A DNA stretch of 64,000 nt from Furcasterigmium furcatum. Lineage: Eukaryota > Ascomycota > Sordariomycetes > Glomerellales > Plectosphaerellaceae. This document shows, piece by piece, positions 19,101-28,007 of the stretch (positions are counted from its first letter, which is position 1; each line of letters opens with the position of its first letter). The position numbers were made by a program, and so were the translations under genes. The notes under the pieces were generated by a model. It was not told the DNA's origin, ran no database searches, and worked only from the letters and a program-made list of their open reading frames with translations. The stretch spans positions 4,156,961 to 4,220,960 of the forward strand of contig BCIA01000006.1 of the NCBI GenBank assembly GCA_001599815.1, written 5' to 3'.

Positions 19101-21474
19101 CGATGGTGACGTTGACCTCGAAGAGAGCCATCCTGCTGACTTCGGATCCGTAGTCTGAGGAATTCGAGGCGAAGGTCTGCTCGGGCACCTCGACATACTC
19201 GAGCGCCCCGTTCTCGCGCTGCATGTGCTTGTTGGATCCAAGGAAGCTAAACAGGACTTCGAAAGGCCAGCCCTCGGCGCAGCGTGTCGAGGCATAGGAC
19301 CCGAAGAACCGAGAGGCGAAGTATTTCCAGCCGCGGTGTGGCAGGGTGCGTCTGGTGTCTTTGATGTCTCGCAGAACCTGGAGCAGGTCGTTTGAGGGAT
19401 CCGACCGGAGACCGATCGGGCACAGCGAGGACAGCCAGCCGACCGTCTCGCTGATGTCCACGTCGACGTTCCACGGCTCGCGCCCATGCTCCCGGTTCCA
19501 GATCGTCGGCGCCGCCCTGTCTGTAAAGGTCTGTGTGAAGGCGAAGTATAATGCGGCGATATAAATCTCCACGACCTCGGTGCGCAGGACCTGGGTGGCG
19601 GTCGAGTGCAGGATCGCGGTGAGCTCGGGGTTGATGGTGAAGTGCACCTCGGCGGATTCGCGATACGTGTTGAGCGAGTCCCCGAGGCCCCAGGACTCGA
19701 AGTCGCAGGGGATGGGCGTGAACGGTAAGGGCACCGGGTCGGCCGTCCGCTCAAGCTCCTCTTCTTGCAGCTCGTTCCAGGCCCAGAAGGGCATGGACCG
19801 CTCGGAGAACAGTGTTCCCTGCTTCAGGAGCTCGTCGAGGTCATGGACGATGACTCGCCACGAGAGACGGTCGACGACGAGGTGGTGCGCGATCATGAAC
19901 ACCAGCTGCTGTCCGTCCGCGGTCCGGAGGTGTTCGATGGCGAAGACGGGCCCGTTCTCGATGTCGATGCGAGCCTGCGCCTGTTCCATGACACGCACCA
20001 CTTCCTCCTGGCTGCTCACGTTCTGATATCCGAAGCCATACGACCCGTCGACCTCGGGCACTATCCGCTGCGTCCAGCCGTTGGGGCCCTTCCAGAACCG
20101 CGCCCGCAGCATGGCATGGTGGCCCACGATGGTCTGTATCGCGGCATGAACGTCCTCCAGCCCGGCATTGGTGGTGACCCGGAGGAGCAGGCTCTGGTTG
20201 AATCGGTAGCTGCCGTCGCCCGCCGCGCGCGCGTCGTCGTGGCCGCCCGTCGCCGTGTCGAAGTAGAGCTGCTGCATCGGCGACAGCTTGAAGCCGTCCA
20301 CGGAGCTCTCGTTCCATATCCTCTCGACCGCCGAGTTGTGCGCGGTCGCTATCGACGCCACGTGGGAGAGGGACGCGCTCTGCATCACGTCCTCCGGCCG
20401 GACGACGACGCCCTGCGTCTTGCAGGCCGCGAGGAAGAGCATGGCCGAGACATCGTCGCCGCCGAGCTGGGGGAAGGAGAAGTTCATGCCAATGCGGCGT
20501 TCCGGGACGCGGAGGGCGCGGCTGGCCGCCCGGTGGATGATGCGCTCGGCGTCGTTCAGGGGCTCCTGGTAGAGCACCTCCGAGTCGAGGCTCGTGACCT
20601 GCTTGTACGTCTCCTCGTTCATGTTCTGGGCCCAGGTCTGCAGCGTGCGGCGGTCCAGGGCGCCGTCGGGGGTGATGGGGAGCTGGTCCAGGACGATCCA
20701 GTTGTTGGGCATGGCGAGGTGCTGGTGGCCGGAGCTCTCGAGGCCCAGGCGGATGGCGGCGACCTGGCTGCCGGCGTCGTGCATCTGGGACTGGGAGATG
20801 ACATGTATGCTCGGCAGCTTGAACCGTGACGCGTCGCTGGTGCTGCTGAGACTGATGAAGGCGACGATCTTGTCTTCCAGGAACCCCGCCTTGGGCTTGA
20901 TCACGGCCGCGCCGGAGACCTGTGGCGTGGACAGGATGAGAGACTCCAGGGCCTGTCGTTCCGCGGGCATTCCGGGCGTCTTTGGCGGCGGGGCCTCTGC
21001 AGATCGCGGATGGAGGTCCTCTGCGCTGCTCTGTCTGTGGGTGCTGTCTGTGAAGATGGCAGAAGGGGTGCTACTGCTGTGATCGTCATCGTCGTCGTCG
21101 TCGCCGTTGCTGTCCGGTGCTCTGTCGGGCGCGTCGGGCGGAGAGGTGGGACAGATACAGGTCTGGAGCTCAGCCAATGTCTTGCAGCGCAGGATATCGT
21201 TCGTCTGAAGTTCGAGCCCGGCAGCCATACAGATGCTGCGGAGGGCGTGCGCCGTCTGTTCGTTCCCCCCAAGGTCGGTGAACGAGTCGATCAGGGTGAT
21301 GCCCTCCCTCGGGACCCGGAGGACGCAGGCCACCGCTGACAATAGCCTGTCTTCGATGAGGAGGTCGGTCACCGACTGTGGTTGTTGCAGGGGCTGTTGG
21401 GTTTCTTGTTGTCGGAGGAGGGTCGTGTCGATTCTAGGGAGAGTCGGCCGGCCATCTGTCGATGCGGCGGCCAT
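13198..21474 (-). CDS. giant NRPS-like protein with degenerate catalytic domains
   Basis: One uninterrupted exon codes 2758 residues. I start it at the ATG at 21474 with perfect CCACCATGG context; the open frame reaches seven codons further only to a GTG. Order: carrier T1 (about 35-107), the C-terminal subdomain of an adenylation domain (about 173-283), T2 (306-378), epimerisation-type domain (393-860), condensation C1 (870-1290), adenylation A (1310-1830), T3 (1850-1925), condensation C2 (1990-2390), T4 (2420-2505) and a disordered tail of about 240 residues. The Ser of the carrier motif is Glu in T1 (LGGNE), Asp in T2 (LGGDD), Leu in T4 (LWGSL) and present only in T3 (LGGGSS). HHxxxDG is SQAVCDL in C1 and SKAQYDD in C2. 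A-domain motifs A3, A5, A7 and A8 are eroded. The E-type HHLVVDRLSW, EHGRE and TVGWLS motifs are kept. No release domain. Function unknown; classical peptide synthesis is unlikely. Confidence 0.88.
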   Translation of the reverse strand: MAAASTDGRPTLPRIDTTLLRQQETQQPLQQPQSVTDLLIEDRLLSAVACVLRVPREGITLIDSFTDLGGNEQTAHALRSICMAAGLELQTNDILRCKTLAELQTCICPTSPPDAPDRAPDSNGDDDDDDDHSSSTPSAIFTDSTHRQSSAEDLHPRSAEAPPPKTPGMPAERQALESLILSTPQVSGAAVIKPKAGFLEDKIVAFISLSSTSDASRFKLPSIHVISQSQMHDAGSQVAAIRLGLESSGHQHLAMPNNWIVLDQLPITPDGALDRRTLQTWAQNMNEETYKQVTSLDSEVLYQEPLNDAERIIHRAASRALRVPERRIGMNFSFPQLGGDDVSAMLFLAACKTQGVVVRPEDVMQSASLSHVASIATAHNSAVERIWNESSVDGFKLSPMQQLYFDTATGGHDDARAAGDGSYRFNQSLLLRVTTNAGLEDVHAAIQTIVGHHAMLRARFWKGPNGWTQRIVPEVDGSYGFGYQNVSSQEEVVRVMEQAQARIDIENGPVFAIEHLRTADGQQLVFMIAHHLVVDRLSWRVIVHDLDELLKQGTLFSERSMPFWAWNELQEEELERTADPVPLPFTPIPCDFESWGLGDSLNTYRESAEVHFTINPELTAILHSTATQVLRTEVVEIYIAALYFAFTQTFTDRAAPTIWNREHGREPWNVDVDISETVGWLSSLCPIGLRSDPSNDLLQVLRDIKDTRRTLPHRGWKYFASRFFGSYASTRCAEGWPFEVLFSFLGSNKHMQRENGALEYVEVPEQTFASNSSDYGSEVSRMALFEVNVTIERGAARVGFIYNRLSNQQDKVAKWIQCYEHTLYEAIGKLRYQSPELTLADVPMLSTDYAALAKFHSDGLRELGLSSARDIEDILPVTAAQQDILVSQTQRPDSGQIFSIHELTLDNGTSADQTHICGAWEHIVSKYPALRTIFIDSLRKDGLFDQIILRRCSPEMLFFDANPGEDAITSLRRLPARSGSPSQPHHRLTVCTSGAGAFLKLEASQAVCDLPSLQLLMAELKRVYNSAKMPMNILDPSHIACVQYLESARRDDSLSFWLGRLQDTPPCQFPRLRGSHENNGTHETHFDLDVTSAETDDFCRKYAVSRGTLMRVAWGLVLRTFTDSNRICFGYRASGREGEGAPNGIQQSIGCFENTVPCSMDLWAYQSMETIVRDAEDAFNACLPHQHVCPPEVEDVLKLKGERLFNTSVHFVDGPPVLKSRFCSSRPQMELSCIQSFSTLDFDISLLTMFVNGHLACGISNRVLSKNQAFSVVSSFGQALKAVIRNPFACVGGLDLTGQDNRALLGSTRVDLAEPCVHSLFTNKAKVTPEAAAVCAGDGDFTYRALAGLVQRLAAHLNQWGVRPGVAVPVVLGRTKWSIVSILAVLKAGGCFVPVDGDDAPMVEAVIKEVQPHVVLVTENVSPNLNLFVGVVVVNEALFTTQALQGDGPVRRATGDDVACILFPSGSSRTREVRGFMYSHNALSSAFIAQGKPLSINFESRVFQISSFSVDTSLVETLATLVHGGCVCIPTPEERKRDIVGAIRRTQSNWMYLTPILARRLQPSALPSLKVACFRTRGLDEDTCAPWLRRTRVILAYGCLEICPFGISALEVIRNEDLSRIAQPFLGQSWIANPDDPGKLVPNGAIGELCIESPTIAYRFVPGKPLKPLDQLPGQTEDGRKMVRYVKTSQRVRYTEDGTMDLLLNTNQDMTFHGRVIPSANIEMHLRRTLGAGIDVAVEVITSRDNQQFLACFLQLEKSWKGPEDLSRLDEAMRERAYFARHFAETSLLKTLPPYMIPSVYIPVRHLPVTCAMKVNRRRLRKWMRQLPAEQLFAISNTPTADYAAEQNRFKPLPLTQVEERMRSICAMILEIDERKIDPNLDFFRLGGGSSSAARLVVECRRQGLDVAIQDVLRGSTLTELCQGITLGADALLESGPATASVAAQSSSPILVDKEVVETVVAPQLDVESKQIKDLSEASASQVRSIEIGLLQERGDIAYLVFNFTGLESIAKLEAACFGICVIHPILRTTFVRHGTKVYQVAVQSMTPEFKRIHCPAWRLSTLVDKVIKKDEDSQLFFGTMTTKFFYLDAGKQSTLVMRLSKAQYDDFSVPLLVQDLGRFYSGSHSPPRRSTYYDLVRSAELAHVSGGIEYWRKLLDGAGMTKVIQWKGPPSLASNLREVSQELSINDLTSLGITFDTVVKAAWAIVLANLSASGDVLFGEVVDGRHIRLPDGDATGIIGPLQNTVPVRIRFGESYSTPLDLLQSIHDQKVLTSAFDNTGWLDIVRSCSKLPPWTRFSTAIHHQPHNHDLSDLKFAEAACKFSIRESQAKDAYDLLVTTSHPQKDKVNISLTFCEDRVPLTFADETLSTLCSTIELLTSVSLTHALIPSAEDFRDMSWRIPFPEPRVEPLAPKAGSELPPVHHFALQSLIAAAWTRAVNPRELAVPESQLHNAAFYDLWGSLIPASDIAAHITRELPGSGVPGTEDLDVSMEDIIANPTMMMQSDLLVRKIRNRESAKKRISSAFVPRAPMNIGRSIRRLATTRGHARSASEGSHAGTAAVTQRDAPARSSLDGALLGMGHGQRDTEAGRAPAVGRHRRGPSGSNPPIAEMDGEEVEHMVGTLNISDSPPEQNTPVLMAHDVGQQPARGDIPVHPDYSDGEDEDVVMPLEEGFRALRYSPEESYIVSPLTPGTRASSHIFESHDGAVGLGIDQPRGDGGDAADIGRMGGQPRTNSMRKRASNIFGKIGLVSPASSHGA

Positions 21475-23277
21475 GGTGGTAGAAGGTGAGAGCACTGGAC
21501 GTGCTCGCTACGGGAGGGGTATCTCAGGTCGTCAGAAAAGAAAGATTATCAGTAAAAAGAGCCTTGCTGGCTATGTAGCAAGACCGCATGCGCCGTGTCG
21601 AACGACGTGAAGGCGCATTAGGTATATTTCGTTCTGCAAAAGTGAGCGCCGGTCGAGTCGCTGGTCGTCGAGTCGCTGGTCGTCGAGGTCGCGGTGTCTC
21701 CTGGTATCTCGGGCACACAATGGAGGACGTCTAGAAGATCGAGGGGGCCAAAGGATCAGGGCGCGTCGCGCAGGTGCATGTATGGAGGGAAGGAGAATCG
21801 ATTTCAAGGAGGAGTGAGATATTGAGAGCTCCATTCTTCTACATAGTGCAGCTTTGGGGTCGGCCATCAGCAGGCCAAGATCAGGTTAGCAGAGACAATC
21901 CAGATTACATGGCAAGGGAGCGAGGCTATGATGTCGTTGGATGCATACCCCTGCACTGGCGCGGGCCAACTCGTCGTCTTGTTGGAGGTGTGTGTGTCCT
22001 GCAGAATGCAGCCAAGAAGGCGCAGTACCCGCGAGGAGGGGGCCGCCGTTGGCTGGCAGCTGGCACCTTGTCTTCGGGCCAGAAGCAACCTGGTTGTGTG
22101 TGTGGCCTGGATGGTAGAGAAAGGGTCGCAGTGTCGGGGGCTGCCCAGCAACTCATGTGTCCTGGCCGACGTAATTCGGGGTCTGTTGCACAAGCATGCC
22201 CGTTGGATTGTGCCTCTCCGTCTGTCTGTCCTACTATCTCTATGTACAACGGTCCCGGCGTGAGTTGTCCTGTCCACCTCAGATCCCGCAGGACCTTAGT
22301 CTCGCATCGTACTACCGCCCGAGTTTGAGATCTCCAGCTGAACGGGCCTGAGTGAGGCGCCATTGGTCGCAGCGGCAGAGGTGCCTCGGATTACAGATGT
22401 TAGCTTGGGAAGAGGCAGACTGGCGAGAATAGCTCATGGGGTCGAGGCACAGTTACACCGGGGAGGACAGGGATCATGGCCCGTCCACCGTCAGGGCTGT
22501 GCCGACACCCACAGCCTCTGCCCCGACCCCCCGACAACTGGCAGCCGTGGCCCTGCGACCGTTGTTGAGACCTGTAGGGCTAGGCAGGGCTCAGACAAGT
22601 CCCGGCCGAGACCCTACATGCCAGCCGCCGCGGGCAGTGGTAAGTCAGTAAGGCGAACTTGTCAACTGTTCTCCCGACGGACATACATGGCGCGTTGCCC
22701 CAAATAGAGCGGCCAGCTGTCGGTCGGTGGAGATTCGGCGGTCTCAAGTCCCCAGATTACGACGATCGGGCCCAAGACACGGGGACTTTTGTGTGCCTTG
22801 CCATGTTTTCTTCTCCAGCACCACCATTCGCGGTCGCAGGATGACACCGGCAACACCGGGATCAACATTGACAGCTGGTGGTGATCTGTCGTCCCACTGG
22901 CAGTCTTATGTGCTTCACCTCACCAGTCAACCAGTCAACCAGCTCTTAGTGCCAACATCCAACGCGACCCTGGGGACTGAGTGGGAACAGTGCCGGTGGT
23001 GGTGCACATAGAGGGGGAAGTGATCTTCGAGCCCCCAGCGGCACAGTCAAAAGATGGGCTCATCGCCATCATCACTGACGTCAGTCTTGTTGGCCGTCCC
23101 CAGATCTGCGATCGTTCGTCTGGGCATTTCCCAGCGCTGGATAGCTTGATAGCATAATCTTGAGCCATCGAAATAGCCCATGTGGTGAAGCCCAACTACA
23201 CGAAATACTAGACGCTGCAATGGCGAGGAACTTGAATGATCCCACCCCTCGAGATCCGTGTATTAACCGACTCCAGG
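21475..23277. other. intergenic region upstream of the NRPS-like gene
   Basis: No gene is recognisable in these 1803 bp between the NRPS-like start and the 3' end of the hydrolase gene. A small direct repeat lies at 21652-21678 and is listed separately. Short repeats of CCAGTCAA occur near 22922-22940. The rest should contain the NRPS-like promoter. Confidence 0.4.
21652..21678 (+). repeat. short direct repeat GTCGAGTCGCTG
   Basis: The 12-mer GTCGAGTCGCTG occurs at 21652-21663 and again at 21667-21678, with GTCGTCGAG continuing after it. It lies about 180-200 bp upstream of the NRPS-like start codon, in the promoter or leader. It may be a regulator site or simple slippage. Confidence 0.5.
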
Positions 23278-24502
23278 TTAAGCCGACTTATTCGCCCACG
23301 CAGTCTCGTTGAGCCACTGCCCGATAGCCGCGATCGTCTTGATCGTTTTGGCGTTGGCATCCTCCTTGGCCTCCCGATCAAATTTCATGCTGCCCGCCGG
23401 CTTCCAGTCAAAAGAGTGAATCACGTCCGGGACCAGGAGCCAGCGGACGCTCCCGTTCGGCCCCTCGGCCTCCCAGTGGAAGCGCTCGTCCGCCAGGTCC
23501 AGCTCGTGCTTCTCCGAGACCTCCTCGCGCCCCGGCACGTCCTGCGTGACCTCCCTCCCAGCCATCCTGCGCGCAAACGCCCCGGCCTCCCAGGCCAGGA
23601 AGTCCAGCTCGGCGGCGATGACGAACAGGTGCGGCGGGAAGTCCTCCCTGTCGCCGTAGAAGGGCGACAGCTCCGGGTCGCGCAGGTCCTGCCCGTACGG
23701 CATGTACGCCCAGTCGAACATGTCCGCGAACGGGATCACGATGTCCTTCTTCTCGCCGCGGAACCCGCTGAGCTTGCCGACCTTGTACCGCCGCCGGGCC
23801 GCCTTGACCGTGGTCGGGGGCACGCAGTGGTCGAGCACCGGGTACATGGGGACGGCCGCCTTGAAATCGACAAAGGCCTTGCCGTCTCTGGCCTTTTGGG
23901 CCTCGCGGCGGGAGAGCGTGAGGGCGAGCTCACCGCCGGCGCTGAATCCTCCGATGGCGAGACGGGACTTGTCGATGGGGAGGCTCTCGTCCGCGAGGGC
24001 GGCGTGGAGCAGCGCCTCCACGTCGTTCAGTGGGCCGGGGAAGGCGTTCGAGGGGGCTTTGGCATAGTTGAGAGCGATGACGAGGATCGACTGCGTGTCT
24101 GCAAAGTGGCGGTTCCATTCATTATCGTCATTGAGTGAGCCAATACAGAACCCGCCGCCGTGTATGGTGAACAGCGTGGGCAGCGGGGATGACGAGGTCT
24201 GTGAGAGCGAGGAGGGAATGAAGACCCTGGTAAGATGTGTGGTCAGATGTCGAGACACTCATGAGTTACCCGGTACGGAGAAGCTCTCACCGGACTGGTA
24301 GTTTGGGGCGACATTGATAGGTCTTGACCAGGTCAGGCTGGTGTTTCCGCACGGCCACGGCCTTGATCCAGTCAGCCAGACGGAGGATCGCTTGGATCAC
24401 TGAGAGCTTCGTCGCCAGGTGGATGAGCGTGAGAAGGCCTGGTCGCTTGCATGTTGGCGACTCGACCTCCCCCGTTTGTGTCAGGCGTGCTGTGTCGGCC
24501 AT
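23278..24502 (-). CDS. alpha/beta hydrolase of the HSL family
   Basis: Two exons, 24291-24502 and 23278-24226, with a 64-nt intron encode 386 residues. The fold is the hormone-sensitive-lipase group of esterases. The oxyanion motif HGGG is at 93-96, the nucleophile S166 lies in GFSAGG, and the acid and base are likely D279 (in AAELDF) and H341 (in VIHSFD). The triad is complete, so this is probably an active carboxylesterase or lactone hydrolase. The splice joins KLPVR to VFIPSS in frame, a typical strand of the family. The N-terminus (residues 1-50) is moderately hydrophobic but lacks a clear signal peptide. It is the neighbour upstream of the NRPS-like gene on the same strand, 1.8 kb away; a role as partner hydrolase is only a guess from position. 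Confidence 0.85.
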
Positions 24503-26377
24503 CTCCGGCGACGAGACAGACTTGCGCGAGGTAGGAGTTCACCGAGATACTCTCGAGATCATGGGCCCTATGTTCTCAGCTCAAGCTGCGGCCGCGTCCG
24601 GTTGAGTATCTATCACATGTGTGTCAGGTCAGCTGCAATGCTGCCTGCAAGGCGACGATCTTCGAGACGGGACGGATGGAGGACGGATGGAATCAGGAAG
24701 GCGGCGGACGAAGATCTACACGCGTGGAGACTGACCCTGAGATAGATGTGCACGTAGAGGAAGGTGAGAATCGCAAACACCACGCGGAGGATCATGGTTG
24801 ATATGGGCGCTGGTGCAACGCTGCCCAGTTGCCCAGGAACCGCGCGGACAAACAGAAACGGGAGGAGGCGCACTTGGCGATCAGCCAACCGAGGCTGAGT
24901 GAGACTGAGGTCGGATGGCTTCTGACACCGCAGTATTGTCGCAACAGCTCTGTGAGTCTGAGTCCCGGGGACTGATCGAAGCCGCACCTTTCCGAGATAT
25001 CTTGGGCAAAAGGCAAGGCATGCGAATGCTACTATTATCATGAGGTGAGGTGATGGGGGTCCGATTGTGGCCAGACGGAGAGACCGATGCAAGGGCTAGG
25101 GTTCAATGATATCTCGCTATCAGATGGAGCCTGCGCTACCGCAGAAACTCGATGGTCCGGTATCTAGGTCCTATACGTGTGTTGGGTGGCTTGGCTGTGC
25201 GATTCTCAAGCCACGAGAGTTGTTCTCGGTCTCTTACTGCAACTGGGCTTCACTTGCGCCTGTCGCAAGATGCGACCCGTTCCATTCGAGCCGGATGCAT
25301 GTTTCATCTCTTCCTCATTCTTATGGACAGCCGCGGTCGCTTGTTTCTGGGATGACCATCCAACGGAAACGCCGAGCCCTCAGCGTACGTACGCGCCCCA
25401 TTTCCGACAACGGAGATCCCTGGGTCAGTACCCAAAGATCGCCAACCCTTCTGACGGCTGCTCATTATCACATGGGATGGAATCATAGTCCGAGACAACT
25501 CCTCGAGTCGTGCAAGTTGTATGATCTGAGAATCCATCCACGTTTCTCAGCGAAGCTCTCTCGACACTCAGCATCATGCCTATAGGTAGTCTAGACTAAC
25601 ACGCCGTTCAGGTTCAAGCCTCGGGCGGGAAGCCGGCGAGGTCACTTCGGCCCCTTGATTGGGCAGCCCCCCGAATGAAAAGAAACGACTCTTCACCCAA
25701 CCAAGTGCCCGCCCTGGACGTTCTCCACGAGTTCGGCATCTACGCTGGCGTAAAGGTTGCCCCCTTTTCATCTCCTCCCTATTCCAATGAACAGACCGAG
25801 CAGCTCGAAAACACGGCATTGATGGGGGCCAAGCTACAGCAGAGCACGTCCGTTTACCGTAGCATTTAGTGGCCGATCCCTCTGATGGAGACGGCTTCGA
25901 GCATCTTCAGAGGCTGAGCCATGCCACTGATCGGCTGCAGCCCCATTGATGGACCACGCCCTCTGCCCTCCGGCGCGCGAATCACCATCCCGCCGCTCTC
26001 TCGGGCGCCGCCGGTCCCTGACGAGCAATCTCCCTGGATCGCGGGCGTGGCTCCGTTCCGCCTTCTAGCAGCCTTCCATCGTCGCGCCATGTCCCGCTTC
26101 CGCAACTTCATCGCCAGTCAGGCTTCCCGAACGGGCAGCTTGCTGTCGAATCCCCCGATAACGCCAGAGATGGAGCCCATCGTCACATCCATCTGCCGTT
26201 GGCGAGCGGGCTAGCAGCTGTGCTAGAGAGCAGAGCCGGTCTGGGTATAAAGAATCTCGGCATCCGGCTGCTTCCTATGTCGTGGAGCATCATCAGCCTT
26301 CTCTCAGACCATTCTTTCATTCTCAGATACACTTTTCGCTCCTTTTTTTTAAGACACTCTTTTCAGCAGTAGTAAAG
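24503..26377. other. divergent spacer hydrolase / subtilisin
   Basis: These 1875 bp hold no gene I can support. Short frames on both strands (24613-25092, 25106-25585, 25921-26214) have no known domain. The right end carries the subtilisin core promoter, listed separately. Confidence 0.4.
26246..26252 (+). promoter_or_regulatory. TATA box of the subtilisin gene
   Basis: TATAAAG lies 126 bp upstream of the subtilisin ATG, followed by a pyrimidine-rich region (CATTCTTTCATTCTC) that would suit a transcription start. The spacing gives a leader of about 90 nt. Confidence 0.5.
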
Positions 26378-27637
26378 ATGGTGCAGCTCACCTCTCTCGC
26401 TCTCGCTCTCGGCGCCGTCGTGCCCGCCCTCGCTTTCCCTGCCACCTTCTCCGATGGCAAGTACATCGTGACCCTCAAGGACGGCCTCGACGATTCGATC
26501 CTTACGGCGCACGTTGCCGATGTCAACCGCCGCGGCCTGTCGCGCCGTGGCCTCCACCTCGTTGAGAAGGTCTGGAGCAAGTACCTCAAGGCCTACTCCG
26601 GTGACTTTGACGTTGCGACTCTCGATGAGCTGGCTCACGACGAGAACGTAAGTCTGCTCGAGCAACCGCATAAACACGAGAACGCTGCTGATACCCGTGC
26701 TTAGGTCCTTGACATCGAGGCCGTGCAGACCTGGCATCTGTACGCCCTGGAGACCCAGACGAACGCCCCCTGGGGCCTCGCCTCCATCTCTTCCAACGGC
26801 TCCCCCGGCGCCTCGGACTACGTCTACGACGAGTCCGCCGGCGAGGGAACCCATGCCTACGTCCTCGACTCGGGCGTCTTCGTCGACCACACCGACTTCG
26901 GCGGCCGCGCCTCCCTCGGCTACAACGCCTACCCCGGCGTAGAGCACGAGGACACCGTCGGCCACGGCACCCACGTCGCCGGCTCCATCGCCGGCGAGAC
27001 CTTCGGCGTCGCCAAGAAGGCCGAGATCATCTCCGTCAAGGTCTTCGGCGACGACGACTCCACCACGGACATCATCATGGACGGCTTCGAGTGGGCCGTC
27101 GAGGACATCATCTCCAACGGCCGCGAGGCCACCTCCGTCATCAACATGTCCCTCGGCGGCGGCTTCTCCGCCGCCTTCAACCGCGCTGTCGACGCCGCCA
27201 CCGCCCAGGGCGTCCTCTCCGTCGTCGCCGCCGGCAACGAGTTCACCGACGCCAGCAACGTCTCCCCCGCCTCCGCCGACTCCGCCCTCACCGTCGGCGC
27301 CGTCGACGCCCGCAACGCCAAGCCCGGCTTCAGCAACTACGGCTCCGCCGTCGACATCTTCGCCCCCGGCGTCGAGATCCAGTCCGCCTGGCACACCGGC
27401 CCCTCCGCCACCTTCTCCGCCGACGGCACCTCCATGGCCGCACCCCACGTCGCCGGCCTCGCCCTCTACCTCACCGCCCTCGAGGGCCTCTCCGGCGGCG
27501 CAGACACCAAGGACTTCCTCCTCGGCCTCGGCGTCGAGGGCGTCCTGTCCAGCATCGGCACCGGCAGCCCCAACCTGCTGGCCTACAACGGCGCGGGCTC
27601 TCCCCGCGGCAACTCCACCGTCATCAGGAGGCACTGA
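26378..27637 (+). CDS. secreted subtilisin-like serine protease (S8)
   Basis: Two exons, 26378-26647 and 26705-27637, split by a 57-nt intron, give 400 residues. The ATG at 26378 opens a clear signal peptide (MVQLTSLALALGAVVPALA). An I9 propeptide follows (KYIVTLKDGLDDSIL), then a proteinase-K-like catalytic domain. The triad is complete: D145 in YVLDSG, H177 in GHGTHVAG, S333 in GTSMAAPHVAG, with N268 (AAGNE) as oxyanion residue. Length and order match extracellular alkaline proteases used for protein feeding or host and insect cuticle attack. The mature part has very strong C-ending codon bias, the pattern of highly expressed fungal genes. A TATA box lies upstream. The catalytic aspartate is followed by Ser, a common variant of D-T/S-G. 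Confidence 0.93.
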
Positions 27638-28007
27638 GTCCCTGCTGGGGAACTGAATGTAGGATAAGATGAGACGGGCGACCGCGAGCACGCCGCCTCG
27701 GCTGGGCTTTCGCCGCCGTCTGGTTTCACGTGGGTTGCTGCTGGTAGCAATACGCCCTGGACGCGGGGTGAAAAAACACGCTTAACGATTTCTTCTCGAC
27801 ACTCACTAGGTCATGACACCATTTTATAGAACCAATGAGTACGATTTTCCATCCAGCTGATGGGGGGTTCGCGTTGTGATGCTGATGTGAGATGCCTCGA
27901 CCTGAATTTCGAGTGACTGTGAGAAGAATAAATTTGGAGGACCGAAACCGATCTCATCGGGTCAGCTAGGGTATCAGTATTTTGTGTTCGAAACTCGACT
28001 TGACCCT
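27638..28007. other. convergent 3' spacer
   Basis: 370 bp between the convergent 3' ends of the subtilisin and splicing-factor genes. AT-richer, no coding signal. Confidence 0.4.

Noticed and set aside
21475..21495. Seven extra N-terminal codons of the NRPS-like frame
   Set aside because: They begin with GTG; the ATG at 21474 has an ideal start context.
12106..24502. Classical NRPS biosynthetic cluster making a peptide
   Set aside because: Only one carrier domain has its serine, no condensation active site is intact and no release domain or tailoring oxidase is adjacent.
24613..25092. 159-codon minus-strand frame upstream of the hydrolase
   Set aside because: A hydrophobic stretch is present, but no family is recognised and the composition is not gene-like.
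26363..27691. 442-codon minus-strand frame opposite the subtilisin gene
   Set aside because: Gly/Val/Ala-rich shadow of a strongly C-biased gene, no domain.
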